Shown here: in pieces, positions 56,405 to 64,000 of the stretch
How positions within the stretch are numbered: the first letter of the stretch is position 1
Layout: every line of letters begins with the position of its first letter
Assembly (NCBI GenBank): GCA_026314275.1
Contig: CP111109.1
Location: 2,852,001 to 2,916,000, forward strand
DNA from: JAGOEY01 sp017997515
GTDB lineage: Bacteria; Pseudomonadota; Gammaproteobacteria; Burkholderiales; Burkholderiaceae_C
Length of the DNA stretch: 64,000 nucleotides
Direction of reading: 5' to 3'
Notes under the pieces: generated by a model
Told to the model about the DNA's origin: nothing
The model's database searches: none
Seen by the model: the letters and a program-made list of their open reading frames with translations, nothing else
Translations under genes and position numbers: made by a program

Positions 56405-56706
56405 GGAACAACCTCAGGGTCAAAGAAGGACAACGAAAAAAAGACAAGCGCCACAGGCCCGGCGCGCTCGGGCACAGGTCGAATAACAGGGCAAAACCAT
56501 CTGGGAAGATGGACCTGCGCAATTACCGCTGTGCTCTCAGCAGGGGAGAAACCCCCAATGGCAAGATGTATGGGCGAACATTTGGTGTGCAGTCCTTGCG
56601 GGGGAGTGGCGGGTGGTGCGCGTTGGCATCCGATGGGCCGGGTCCGGAGGTGCTGCTGTCGCTCTTGCCGTCAGCAAACCTTACATTATATCCACTTGGC
56701 GATTTT
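56405..56706 (-). promoter_or_regulatory. rpoD leader with its own promoter
   Basis: A 302-base gap without a gene. On the minus strand a perfect TATAAT (56685-56690) has CACTTG 17 bases ahead (56708-56713, inside the dnaG end). This would give a leader of about 270 bases. The leader contains several short GC-rich stems but nothing I can name. Confidence 0.5.
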
Positions 56707-58668
56707 TCAAGTGCCAGAAATGTCTGTCAGTGGCCTTTGAAGCTCATTTAAGCGTTTCAGTAACACTGGGTACAGCTTTAGATCCGCAGGGTTGGGCGGA
56801 ATGGTTTCCGCGATAGTCTTAAGTTGTAGCCCTATCACTTCAGCCAAGATGCGATTTAGCAGGCCGCGTAATTCGATTTTGAGTTCCCGCAACTCACCTT
56901 CGGTTTGCCCTTGTGGCCCGCTCATCACCCGTGTTGCCAGTGACTCCGGCTCCTGGCCGCGCAGGCGGTCACGCAATACGGCCCAGGCCTGTACGCCGTA
57001 GTCGTGGAACTGGCTCTCCAGCCACACAAACAGCGGGCCGTGGGGCGCGGGCAGGGCGCACAACGCGGCATGGTCTTCGTGGGTCAGGTCTTCCAGAAAC
57101 TCCATGTGTGACAGCAGCAGCCGGGCCGCCTGGTCGGCACGGCTGCTGGGTGCGGTGCGGGTTTTGCGGGTGTAGCCGTAGCTGCTGCTGGCGTTGCCGT
57201 TGCCACCGCTGCTACTTCCGCTGTAGCCATACCCTTCAAAGCCAAAGTGCCCGTCGCGCTCATCCGGTGGGCGGGAGTAGCTCTCTTTTTTGTAGCTAGA
57301 GCGGGGCTTGCGGGGGGCACCTGTGGCGGTGCCAGCGGCGTCGCTGCGGCTGTGGCTGCTGGTGCCGCTCCAGATGTCGGTCAGCTCCCGGGTGTTGAGC
57401 TGCACCAGCTCGGCAATGTCACCCAGCAGTTGCCGCTTGAGTGCGCCGTCGGGCATGGTGCTCCAGCGCGGGCGGGCGTTGCTGGCCATGTGGGCGCGGC
57501 CCTCTGCCGTGCCCAGGTCGCAGCCTTCGCTGGCGGACTCGATCAGGAAGCGGCTCAGGGGCACGGCGTCGGCCACAAACCGGGTGAACGCGTCTTTGCC
57601 AAATGCGCGGATAAAACTGTCGGGGTCGTGTTCGGTGGGCAGAAACAAAAACTTGATGCTGCGGGTGTCGGTGGCGTGGGGCAGGGCGCTGTCCAGCGCC
57701 TTGTGGGCCGCGCGCCGCCCGGCGGCGTCGCCGTCGAAGCTGAACACCACCGTATCGGTGAAACGAAAAAGCTTTTGCACATGGTCGTTGGTGCAGGCCG
57801 TGCCCAGCGTGGCCACGGCGTTGGGCAGGCCGTGCTGGGCCAGCGCCACTACGTCCATGTAACCCTCGGTGACCAGGGCGTAACCCTCTTCGCGCAGCGC
57901 GCCACGGGCTTCAAACAGGCCGTACAACTCGCGGCCTTTGCTGAACACGGGGGTTTCGGGTGAGTTCAGGTATTTGGGTTTTTCGTCACCCAGCACCCGG
58001 CCGCCAAACCCGATGCATTCCCCTTTGACGTTGCGGATCGGGAACATGATGCGGTCGCGGAAGCGGTCGTAGCGCTTTTCTTCACCCGAGCTGTCGTCGG
58101 TGTTGGTGATGACCAGGCCACTCTCGGCCAGCAGCGGGTCGTTGTAGTCGGGGAAGATGCTGGCCAGGCTGCGCCAGCCTTCGGGCGCATAGCCCAGGCC
58201 AAACTGTTTGGCGATGGCCCCCGACAAACCCCGGCCCTTGAGGTAGTCCACGGCGCGGGGGGCGATGCGCAGCTGTTTGCGGTAGGCCTCACCGGCTTTT
58301 TCAAGCACGTCGCTCAGTGTGGCGTGTTTCTGGCGCTGCTCGGCGGCGCGGGCCTTGTCCTGGGGCGATGTGCCGTCGTCGGGAATCTGCATGCCGAACT
58401 GCTGGGCCAGATCCTGCACGGCCTCCATGAAGGTCATGCCCGAGTGTTCCATCAGGAACTTGATGGCATCGCCGCTTTTGCCACAGCCAAAACAGTGGAA
58501 GAACTGCTTGGACGGGCTGACGCTGAAAGAGGGCGACTTTTCTGCATGAAAGGGGCACAGCCCCATGAAATTGGCGCCGCCCTTCTTCAGCTGCACAGAG
58601 CGGCCGATGATCTCGACCACGTCGGCGCGGGCGAGTAACTCCTGGATGAATGATGCGGGGATGGACAC
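56707..58668 (-). CDS. dnaG: DNA primase
   Basis: 653 residues. The CHC2-type zinc finger CPFHAEKSPSFSVSPSKQFF, HCFGCGKSGDAI at about 37-70, the catalytic core with TOPRIM EGYMDVVALAQHGLPNAV and FSFDGDAAGRRAAHKAL, and a C-terminal helicase-binding domain. Synthesises RNA primers at the replication fork. Residues about 440-510 are a Ser/Gly/Arg-rich linker. ATG 58668. Upstream of rpoD as in the macromolecular-synthesis arrangement; rpsU is not seen. Confidence 0.97.
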   Translation of the reverse strand: MSIPASFIQELLARADVVEIIGRSVQLKKGGANFMGLCPFHAEKSPSFSVSPSKQFFHCFGCGKSGDAIKFLMEHSGMTFMEAVQDLAQQFGMQIPDDGTSPQDKARAAEQRQKHATLSDVLEKAGEAYRKQLRIAPRAVDYLKGRGLSGAIAKQFGLGYAPEGWRSLASIFPDYNDPLLAESGLVITNTDDSSGEEKRYDRFRDRIMFPIRNVKGECIGFGGRVLGDEKPKYLNSPETPVFSKGRELYGLFEARGALREEGYALVTEGYMDVVALAQHGLPNAVATLGTACTNDHVQKLFRFTDTVVFSFDGDAAGRRAAHKALDSALPHATDTRSIKFLFLPTEHDPDSFIRAFGKDAFTRFVADAVPLSRFLIESASEGCDLGTAEGRAHMASNARPRWSTMPDGALKRQLLGDIAELVQLNTRELTDIWSGTSSHSRSDAAGTATGAPRKPRSSYKKESYSRPPDERDGHFGFEGYGYSGSSSGGNGNASSSYGYTRKTRTAPSSRADQAARLLLSHMEFLEDLTHEDHAALCALPAPHGPLFVWLESQFHDYGVQAWAVLRDRLRGQEPESLATRVMSGPQGQTEGELRELKIELRGLLNRILAEVIGLQLKTIAETIPPNPADLKLYPVLLKRLNELQRPLTDISGT

Positions 58669-58698
58669 CGGGCTATTGTCGCCCAGGGGTGGGTGATG

Positions 58699-59280
58699 TC
58701 AGGGAGCGGCCTTGGCCGCTGTGTAGTGGATTTCCACCCGCCCGATGCCGTAGGCCTGTTCGGTCCACAGGTTCTGCGCCGCGTAGCCCGACAAAGGCAG
58801 CTGCATACCCAGCCGTTGCAGGCGCACGGGGCGGCCGGCGATGGTGGACTGGGCCGGGTTGGGGGCTTCGGAGCTGACGTCACCGCGGCTGCCCAGCACA
58901 CCGATGGTGTCGCCCCGGGCCACAGGGATGGACACTGGCAGGATGCCGCTGCTGGCATCGTTCACCACCCGGAACAGCGAGGTGAAGCTGTTGGTGGACG
59001 CGGGGTAGGCGCGCGGCGCAGCCTTGAATCGCACCACTTCTAGCGTCTGCGGCGCGGTGGAGGCATCCGTGGGCACCCGCAGGCCGGTGATGACGATGTC
59101 GGCCGGGGCGGTGAACCACAAACCTCGGGCGTTGGTGGAAAAGCTGCTGCTTTGCGGCGGCAACGGGATCTGGGTTTGCGCCAGGGCCAGTGAGTTCAGC
59201 AAGGGCAGCAAGACCAGTGCGGCGCTGGCGGCGGCGCGGTGCAGCCAGCGTGCGGAAATAGAGGGGGTGGAGCGGTGCAT
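58699..59280 (-). CDS. Secreted protein of unknown function (193 aa)
   Basis: Starts at ATG 59280 (MHRSTPSISARWLHRAAASA). The signal peptide (AALVLLPLLNSLALA before QTQIPLPPQ) is followed by a beta-rich body: GLWFTAPADIVITGLRVPTD, TNSFTSLFRVVNDASSGILP, IPVARGDTIGVLGSRGDVSS. No catalytic motif is recognised; the pattern resembles small secreted beta-sandwich proteins. It ends 30 bases from the dnaG start; a start at 59337 was rejected since it precedes the signal. Confidence 0.7.
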   Translation of the reverse strand: MHRSTPSISARWLHRAAASAALVLLPLLNSLALAQTQIPLPPQSSSFSTNARGLWFTAPADIVITGLRVPTDASTAPQTLEVVRFKAAPRAYPASTNSFTSLFRVVNDASSGILPVSIPVARGDTIGVLGSRGDVSSEAPNPAQSTIAGRPVRLQRLGMQLPLSGYAAQNLWTEQAYGIGRVEIHYTAAKAAP

Positions 59281-59346
59281 GGGGGGTCTCGTGGTGGCCG
59301 ATTTGTAAGTATATGAATCGGCGTTGCCCAAGTACACATGTTTTGC

Positions 59347-60945
59347 TCAGGCGTCGCGCACCGGGCCTGGCCGGCTGTCTTCCACCACAAAACGGGCCAG
59401 GGTGCTGACATGCGCGTCGGGCCGGGTCACGTCGTCCAGCACCCGCAGCCGGGTGGTCCAGCTGCTGGGGGTCACATCCACCATGCTGTAACCCCGGTGT
59501 TCGCAGTTGGCCAGCAGCACATGGGGGTTGCGCCGGGCCACGCCGTCCACCTTGTCCTGGGTGGTGTTGGAGCGCGAGGTGACCGAGGTGCCGCAGAACT
59601 CGCTGGCGATGGCGGCTGACTCGGGCCGCTGGTAGTCGGCCAGCACGCGGCAGACAAAGTTCTGGTGGATGTCGCCGCCGATGAACACGGTGTTGCGCGG
59701 GGGCTGCTGCGCCAGGGTGTTGAGCAGGCGCTGGCGGGCGGCGGGGTAACCGTCCCAGCCGTCGGTGGAATACAGCGCGTTCGGCGCGGCGCGGTAGTTG
59801 CGTTGTGAAAACAGGGTTTGCTGGGCCAGCACCGTCCAGCGCGGGCCGTCTGCAGCAGCGTCCTGCGCCAGGCCTTGGCGCAGCCAGGACTCTTGTTTGT
59901 GGCCCAGCAGGCTGCGCCCGGGGGCGGTCAGCTCGGCGCAGTCTTTGGGGGCCAGGCTGCCGCTGCCGGAGGAATTTGGCGCACGGCAGGCCTGGAAGTC
60001 GCGGTGCTGGCGGGTGTCGAGCACATGGAAGCGCAGCAGCTGGCCGTGCGCCAGCCGGTCGTTGACCCGCACGGCATCCGGGCGGCCCAGCCCCGCCAGG
60101 CCGTGCACCAGCGCCGAGGCGCGCAAGGGCATGTTTTCATCAAAAAGCCTGGTAGGCCGCAGCGCGGCGCAGCAGGAAGTCGGCGGAATCTTCCTGGCCC
60201 TGAGCGCCCGCGTAGTCGTTTTCGACCTCGTGGTCGTCCCAGGTGACGATCCAGGGGCACAGGGCGTGGGCGGCCTGCAGGGCGGGGTCGCTGCGGTGCA
60301 GTGCGTAGCGGTCGCGGTAGTCGGCCAGGTCGCGGGCGTGGCGCAGCGTGTGGCTGCGGGCCAGGGCGGCGGCGGGCACACGGGTGCTGGCGTATTCGTA
60401 GATGTAGTCGCCCAGGAAAATGATGGCGTCGGGCTGCTCGGCGCACAGGTGGCGCCAGGCGGCGTAGTAGCCGTGTTCCCAGCGCTGGCAGGACGCAAAG
60501 GCAAACCGAAAGCGTTGCACCTGTGCGCCGGGCGCTGCCAGGGTGCGGGTGCGGCCTGTGGGGCTGGTGGCGTCGCCCAGGGTGAAGCGGTAGAAGTACC
60601 AGCGGTCGCTGGGCAGGCCGGTCAGCTCCACATGTACGCTGTGGCCCAGCTCGGGCAGGGCGGTGGCCTGGCCGCTGCGCACCGGGCGGCGGAAATGTTC
60701 GTCGTGGGCCAATTCCCAGCGCAAGGGCACGGGGCCATGGGGCGCGGCCAGAGCGGCGGGTGCGAGGCGGGTCCAGAGCACCATGCCGTCGTCACGGGGG
60801 AGCCGCTGGCCACACCCCAGGCAAAAGGCTGGCTGCGCACGCGCTGGGTGGCCCCTGCACCCAGCGGCAGGCCGCCCGCCGTTGCAGCCCAGGCCAGGCG
60901 GCGCAAGAAATCACGCCGCTGATTGCCCGAACGGGCGGGCCACAG
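59347..60945 (-). pseudogene. phoD: PhoD-type alkaline phosphatase, twice frameshifted
   Basis: Read 5' to 3' on the minus strand: a Tat motif NQRRDFLRRLAWAATAGG near 60905-60925, FAWGVASGSP, then a shift in a C5 run (60797-60801) to GMVLWTRLAP, AFASCQRWEHGYYAAWRHL, FLGDYIYEYAS and WIVTWDDHEVENDYAGAQGQ, then a second shift in a T5 run (60142-60146) to DENMPLRASALVHGLAG, FHVLDTRQ, WTVLAQQTLFSQRNYR and FIGGDIHQNFV. These are PhoD metal-site motifs. Adding one C and removing one T gives one continuous protein. No ATG, GTG or TTG precedes the Tat motif in frame; a repeat copy lies just upstream. Real decay or assembly error are both possible. Confidence 0.8.
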
Positions 60946-60965
60946 TGGCGTTTCAGAAGGGTATT

Positions 60966-61025
60966 TTGCTCTTTTTATGATAGCTGTATGCGTCCGTCGG
61001 TAAAGCGCTGGAGGTTGATTTGATG
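60966..61025 (+). repeat. Interspersed palindromic repeat, copy H
   Basis: ATGATAGCTGTATGCGTCCG, loop, AAGCGCTGGAGGTTGATTTG, ATGCATAAATC. It lies between the damaged phoD and ggt. Confidence 0.6.
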
Positions 61026-61031
61026 CATAAA

Positions 61032-62864
61032 TCAGTCCCCCAGAACCACCCCCTCGCGCCGTGGGTCGGCACCACCGAAGAAGCCGGTGGGTGTGCGCTG
61101 GATGGCTTGCAGGCCGCTGGTGAGCTCCTGCTCACGCACTTCGTGGCCACGGGCACGCAAGGCTTCGACGGTGCTGGCAGGGAAACGTTTTTCTTCCAGC
61201 AGGGTGGGGCCGTTGAGTGAGGCGAAGTTGGGCAGGTCGATGGCCTTCTGGGCGTTCAGCCCCCAGTTCAGCGTGCCGTACAGCATCTTACCGGTGTAAT
61301 GGATGATGACCGCGCCACCCGGGCTGCCGCCGCTCAGCGCAAGCTGGCCGCTGGTTTTGTCGAACACCAGGGTCGGGCTCATCGACGAGCGTGGGCGTTT
61401 GCCGGGTTGTACGCGGTTGGCAATGGGGTTGCCCGCAGCGTCGGCGTAGGCAAAGCTGAAGTCGGTCAGCTCGTTGTTCAGCAGGAAACCCTTGACCATC
61501 TGGCGGGCACCGAACCGGTCTTCGATGGTGGTGGTCATGGCAATGGCGTTGCCGGTCGCGTCCACGATGGAGATGTGTGAGGTGCCGAACTCGGGCTGGT
61601 CGGGCATGGGTGCGTAGCTGGTCTTCACACCGCCGGGGGTGCCGGGTTTGGCGACCTTCATACTCACGCCGCCCGGCTCCTGGCTGATGAGTTTGCTGCG
61701 CTCGGCCAGGTAGGCGGGGTCGAGCAGGCTCATCCAGCTGCCAGCCGGCGGTTGCACGAAGTCGGGGTCACCCAGGTACTGGGCGCGGTCGGCAAAGGCC
61801 AGGCGGGACGCCTCGGTGTAGAGGTGCAGCCACTGCGCGCCCGGCACGGCGCCTGGTACCGCACCACCGGCGTAGGACTCCAGCGGCAACTGGGCAGCGT
61901 TGGTGTGGTTCAGCATGCCCAGGATCTGGCCGATGGCAATGGCACCGGAGCTGGGGGGCGGGAAGCCACACAGCCGGTAGTCGCGCTGCTGGGCGCGGTA
62001 GTCGATGCACAGGGCGGTGCGTTTCACAGCTTTGTAGTGGGCCAGGTCGGCCAGGCTGAGTTTGCCGGGGTTGGTGGGGTGGCTTTGCACCTTCTGCACG
62101 ATGGCCTGCGCAATGTCGCCTTCATGCAGGGCTTTTGGGCCTTCGGCAGCAATACGTTTGAGCACGGCGGCCAGTTCGGGGTTGCGCAGCGTGCTGCCCA
62201 CGGCCACGGCGTTGCCGTCGGGCTGGTAGAAGTAGGCGGCAGCGGTGGGGTCTTTCTTCAGGTGCTGCTCGGTCTGGATCTGGGTGTTGAGCCGTACGCT
62301 GACCTTGAAGCCGTTTTCAGCCAGGCTGATGGCGGGCTGGAACAGTGCCGCCCAGGGCAGCTTGCCGTATTGTTGGTGCGCCAACTCCAGCACCCGCAGC
62401 GTGCCGGGGGTGCCCACTGAGCGGCCCCCCACCACGGCGTCGTAGAACTGAATGGGTTTGCCGTCGGCACCGATGAAGAGTTTTTCATCTGCAGCGGCAG
62501 GTGCGGTTTCGCGGCCGTCAAAGGCCTCTACGTCCTTGCCGTTGTAGTGCATCAGGAAGGCCCCGCCGCCAATACCGCTGGACTGCGGCTCCACCAGCGT
62601 CAGCACCATTTGCACGGCAATGGCCGCGTCAACCGCCGAGCCACCGGCCTTCAGCACCTGGTAACCCGCATCGGTGGCCAGCGGATTGGCTGCCGCGACG
62701 GCAAATTTGTGGGTGGCCCAGCCGGGTTTGGCGGTGTAGCCGGACGAACCTTCGGGCTGAATCGGTGGCTGGGAGTAGCTGAACTGTTGGGGGGCGGGCT
62801 GTGTGGCACAGCCTGCCAGCAGCAACGCGGTAGCCAGGGTGCCCAAAGTGACGGTTGTTTTCAT
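61032..62864 (-). CDS. ggt: Gamma-glutamyltransferase, lipoprotein form
   Basis: 610 residues from ATG 62864 with GAGGAG ahead. N-terminal LGTLATALLLAGCATQPA carries a lipobox, so the enzyme is probably anchored in the periplasm or outer membrane. It hydrolyses glutathione or transfers the gamma-glutamyl group. The self-cleaving precursor has its nucleophile at about Thr428 in FGTSHISIVDATGNAIAMTT; the substrate-binding Arg is in EAFDGRETAP and the oxyanion glycines in LSGGSPGGAVII. The frame extends upstream to 63062 without a plausible start. Confidence 0.94.
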   Translation of the reverse strand: MKTTVTLGTLATALLLAGCATQPAPQQFSYSQPPIQPEGSSGYTAKPGWATHKFAVAAANPLATDAGYQVLKAGGSAVDAAIAVQMVLTLVEPQSSGIGGGAFLMHYNGKDVEAFDGRETAPAAADEKLFIGADGKPIQFYDAVVGGRSVGTPGTLRVLELAHQQYGKLPWAALFQPAISLAENGFKVSVRLNTQIQTEQHLKKDPTAAAYFYQPDGNAVAVGSTLRNPELAAVLKRIAAEGPKALHEGDIAQAIVQKVQSHPTNPGKLSLADLAHYKAVKRTALCIDYRAQQRDYRLCGFPPPSSGAIAIGQILGMLNHTNAAQLPLESYAGGAVPGAVPGAQWLHLYTEASRLAFADRAQYLGDPDFVQPPAGSWMSLLDPAYLAERSKLISQEPGGVSMKVAKPGTPGGVKTSYAPMPDQPEFGTSHISIVDATGNAIAMTTTIEDRFGARQMVKGFLLNNELTDFSFAYADAAGNPIANRVQPGKRPRSSMSPTLVFDKTSGQLALSGGSPGGAVIIHYTGKMLYGTLNWGLNAQKAIDLPNFASLNGPTLLEEKRFPASTVEALRARGHEVREQELTSGLQAIQRTPTGFFGGADPRREGVVLGD

Positions 62865-63152
62865 CTTGTCTCCTCGGTGGAAGTCGGGCCTGCCATGGTA
62901 CTTCGCCGCTCCTGTGGGTCTGGCAAGTTCTGCCCCGTCCTGCTGCCCACCCTGAAAACATCCCAGTCCGTCACCGATCCCGGCCAGGAAGGCCCCCAAC
63001 CATGGGGATGCCGCAGGCAAAAGCAGGCGCTTGGTTGTTATTTTGTAAAAAAAATGATACATACCTGCAAATTCATTACATTTGTGGTCTGTTTGGCTGC
63101 AAATGTCACTGGCCGTGGCCTCAGCCGCTACGTCGCTTTAGGAGATATCCCC
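62865..63152 (+). promoter_or_regulatory. Divergent control region between ggt and the adhesin gene
   Basis: A 288-base gap. The ggt-proximal part is GC-rich. Bases 63030-63105 are AT-rich (TTGTTATTTTGTAAAAAAAA), the likely promoter area of the adhesin gene, whose start is preceded by TTTAGGAGATATCCCC. No regulator site is identified. Confidence 0.4.
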
Positions 63153-64000
63153 ATGCACAGCCACTCTTCAATGAACCGCGTTTACCGTATTGTCTGGAAC
63201 GACGCACTGAGCATGTGGGTGGCGGTGGCCGAGAACGCCAAGGGCCGCAGCAAGGGGGGCACTGGTCGCAAGCGTCTGGCGGCATTGCTGGCAGCGGCGC
63301 TTGGCACGGCAGCCGGTATGGTGCCGCCCGCCATGGCGGGCCCGCTGGACGCTATTGCAACCGACGGCCGGACCGCGACCCAGCTCAACCTGTCGTCTGC
63401 CAGCACCGTCAACATCACAACCACCACGCTCAGTGGCAACAACGCCTTCAACTCGTTCAGCCGATTCGGCGTGGACGCAGGCAACACGGCCAACCTGCAT
63501 GTGCCGACGGGTGCCACCAATCTGATCAATATCGTGCGCGACGCGCGCACAGACATCCACGGGGTGCTCAACGGTATCCAGGACGGACGTATTGGGGGCA
63601 ATGTCTGGTTTGCCAACCCCTACGGCTTGGTGGTGGGTGCAGGTGGTGTGGTGAACGTGGGCTCGCTCAACGTGAGCACGCCCACTGCAGCCTTTGTGCA
63701 GGGTTTCTTCGGTGCCAATGGCCCCAACGCCAACTCTGTGCAGCAGTTGCTCGGCGGTACTGCCCCGCTGAATGCCAACGGCACCGTCTCCATCCAGGGG
63801 CGCGTGAACGCGATCAACGGCGTCATGCTGAGCGCGGGCGCCATCAACGTGAGTGGCTCGATTTACAGCGGTGCGCGTTTCGTGGGATCGGCGCCTGACT
63901 TCAGCGACGTGGTGAATACCAATGGCCTGTCGGTTGCGACTGGCATTGTTGAGCAGGAAGGCCGCATCAGAATTGTGGCCACACAGACCCAGGGCGGCAA
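63153..64000 (+). CDS. Two-partner-secretion filamentous adhesin (TpsA), N-terminal part
   Basis: Open from ATG 63153 (AGGAGA ahead) to the window edge, at least 282 residues. It begins with an extended signal peptide: MNRVYRIVWNDALSMWVAVA followed by ENAKGRSKG, a second hydrophobic core LAALLAAALGTAAG and a cut near AMAGPL. The TPS/haemagglutination domain follows: NNAFNSFSRFGVDAGNTANL, NIVRDARTDIHGVLNG, GRIGGNVWFANPYGLVVGAG. The TpsB transporter is not visible. Probably a large surface adhesin or contact-dependent toxin carrier; the C-terminus would decide. Confidence 0.88.
   Translation, partial: MHSHSSMNRVYRIVWNDALSMWVAVAENAKGRSKGGTGRKRLAALLAAALGTAAGMVPPAMAGPLDAIATDGRTATQLNLSSASTVNITTTTLSGNNAFNSFSRFGVDAGNTANLHVPTGATNLINIVRDARTDIHGVLNGIQDGRIGGNVWFANPYGLVVGAGGVVNVGSLNVSTPTAAFVQGFFGANGPNANSVQQLLGGTAPLNANGTVSIQGRVNAINGVMLSAGAINVSGSIYSGARFVGSAPDFSDVVNTNGLSVATGIVEQEGRIRIVATQTQGG

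Noticed and set aside
54107..56740. 877-codon plus-strand open frame over rpoD
   Set aside because: Complement of rpoD; composition is low-complexity and the frame has no start signal.
1..64000. CRISPR arrays and rRNA genes
   Set aside because: No regularly spaced direct repeats and no rRNA signatures were seen on reading through the window.

Overview
The window looks like a chromosomal segment of a betaproteobacterium of the Comamonadaceae (Rhodoferax/Polaromonas/Acidovorax-like). This is inferred from the GC-rich coding style, housekeeping runs such as lpxH-ppiB-ppiA-TPR-cysS-alkA-accA-tilS-lysC and rpoD-dnaG, a protocatechuate 4,5-cleavage cluster, orphan Bug-type binding proteins, and a short interspersed palindromic repeat present in eight intergenic places. 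No database search was possible, so family names come from motifs and remembered relatives.

Layout. (1) 1-9474: housekeeping genes ending in tRNA-Ser(GCU), with one lower-GC Wzz-like membrane gene wedged between accA and tilS. (2) 9461-17419: a complete-looking filamentous-phage (inovirus) prophage inserted in the 3' end of the tRNA. It is bounded by 14-bp direct repeats and carries a repressor with three 16-bp operators, ssDNA-binding protein, a chain of tiny overlapping membrane genes, major coat, pIII, pVI, Zot/pI, an HUH replication initiator and a small serine recombinase. (3) 17420-26020: remains of an older island: a tyrosine integrase broken by an IS256-family element with a clean 8-bp target duplication, a toxin-antitoxin pair, two divergent ribbon-helix-helix genes, three coupled orphan genes and gene fragments. 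(4) 26022-53925: a large aromatic-acid catabolic region. (5) 53926-64000: rpoD, dnaG, a secreted protein, a broken phoD, ggt and the start of a two-partner-secretion adhesin.

The catabolic region forms a coherent route. A TRAP transporter plus 3-dehydroquinase (aroQ), a shikimate dehydrogenase homologue and a 3-dehydroshikimate dehydratase, split into two genes, would convert quinate/shikimate to protocatechuate. PobA makes protocatechuate from 4-hydroxybenzoate, and an AAHS-type MFS carrier would import such acids. Protocatechuate is then opened by a 4,5-dioxygenase and processed by LigC, LigI, LigJ and LigK to pyruvate and oxaloacetate. The dioxygenase is present twice: once as a LigA-LigB fusion inside the lower-pathway operon and once as separate ligA and ligB genes under a divergent LysR regulator. 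Two LysR, two IclR and one TetR regulator are interspersed.

Several genes are visibly broken: an aldo/keto reductase with an in-frame TAA, a PhoD-type phosphatase with two homopolymer frameshifts and no clear start, the island integrase, and phage/plasmid gene fragments. The most interesting points are the tRNA-integrated inovirus that carries a resolvase-type recombinase, the fused plus split dioxygenase pair, the duplicated dctP-aroQ module whose one aroQ has an altered active site, a ModA-like protein without a signal peptide heading the protocatechuate operon, and the repeat family.
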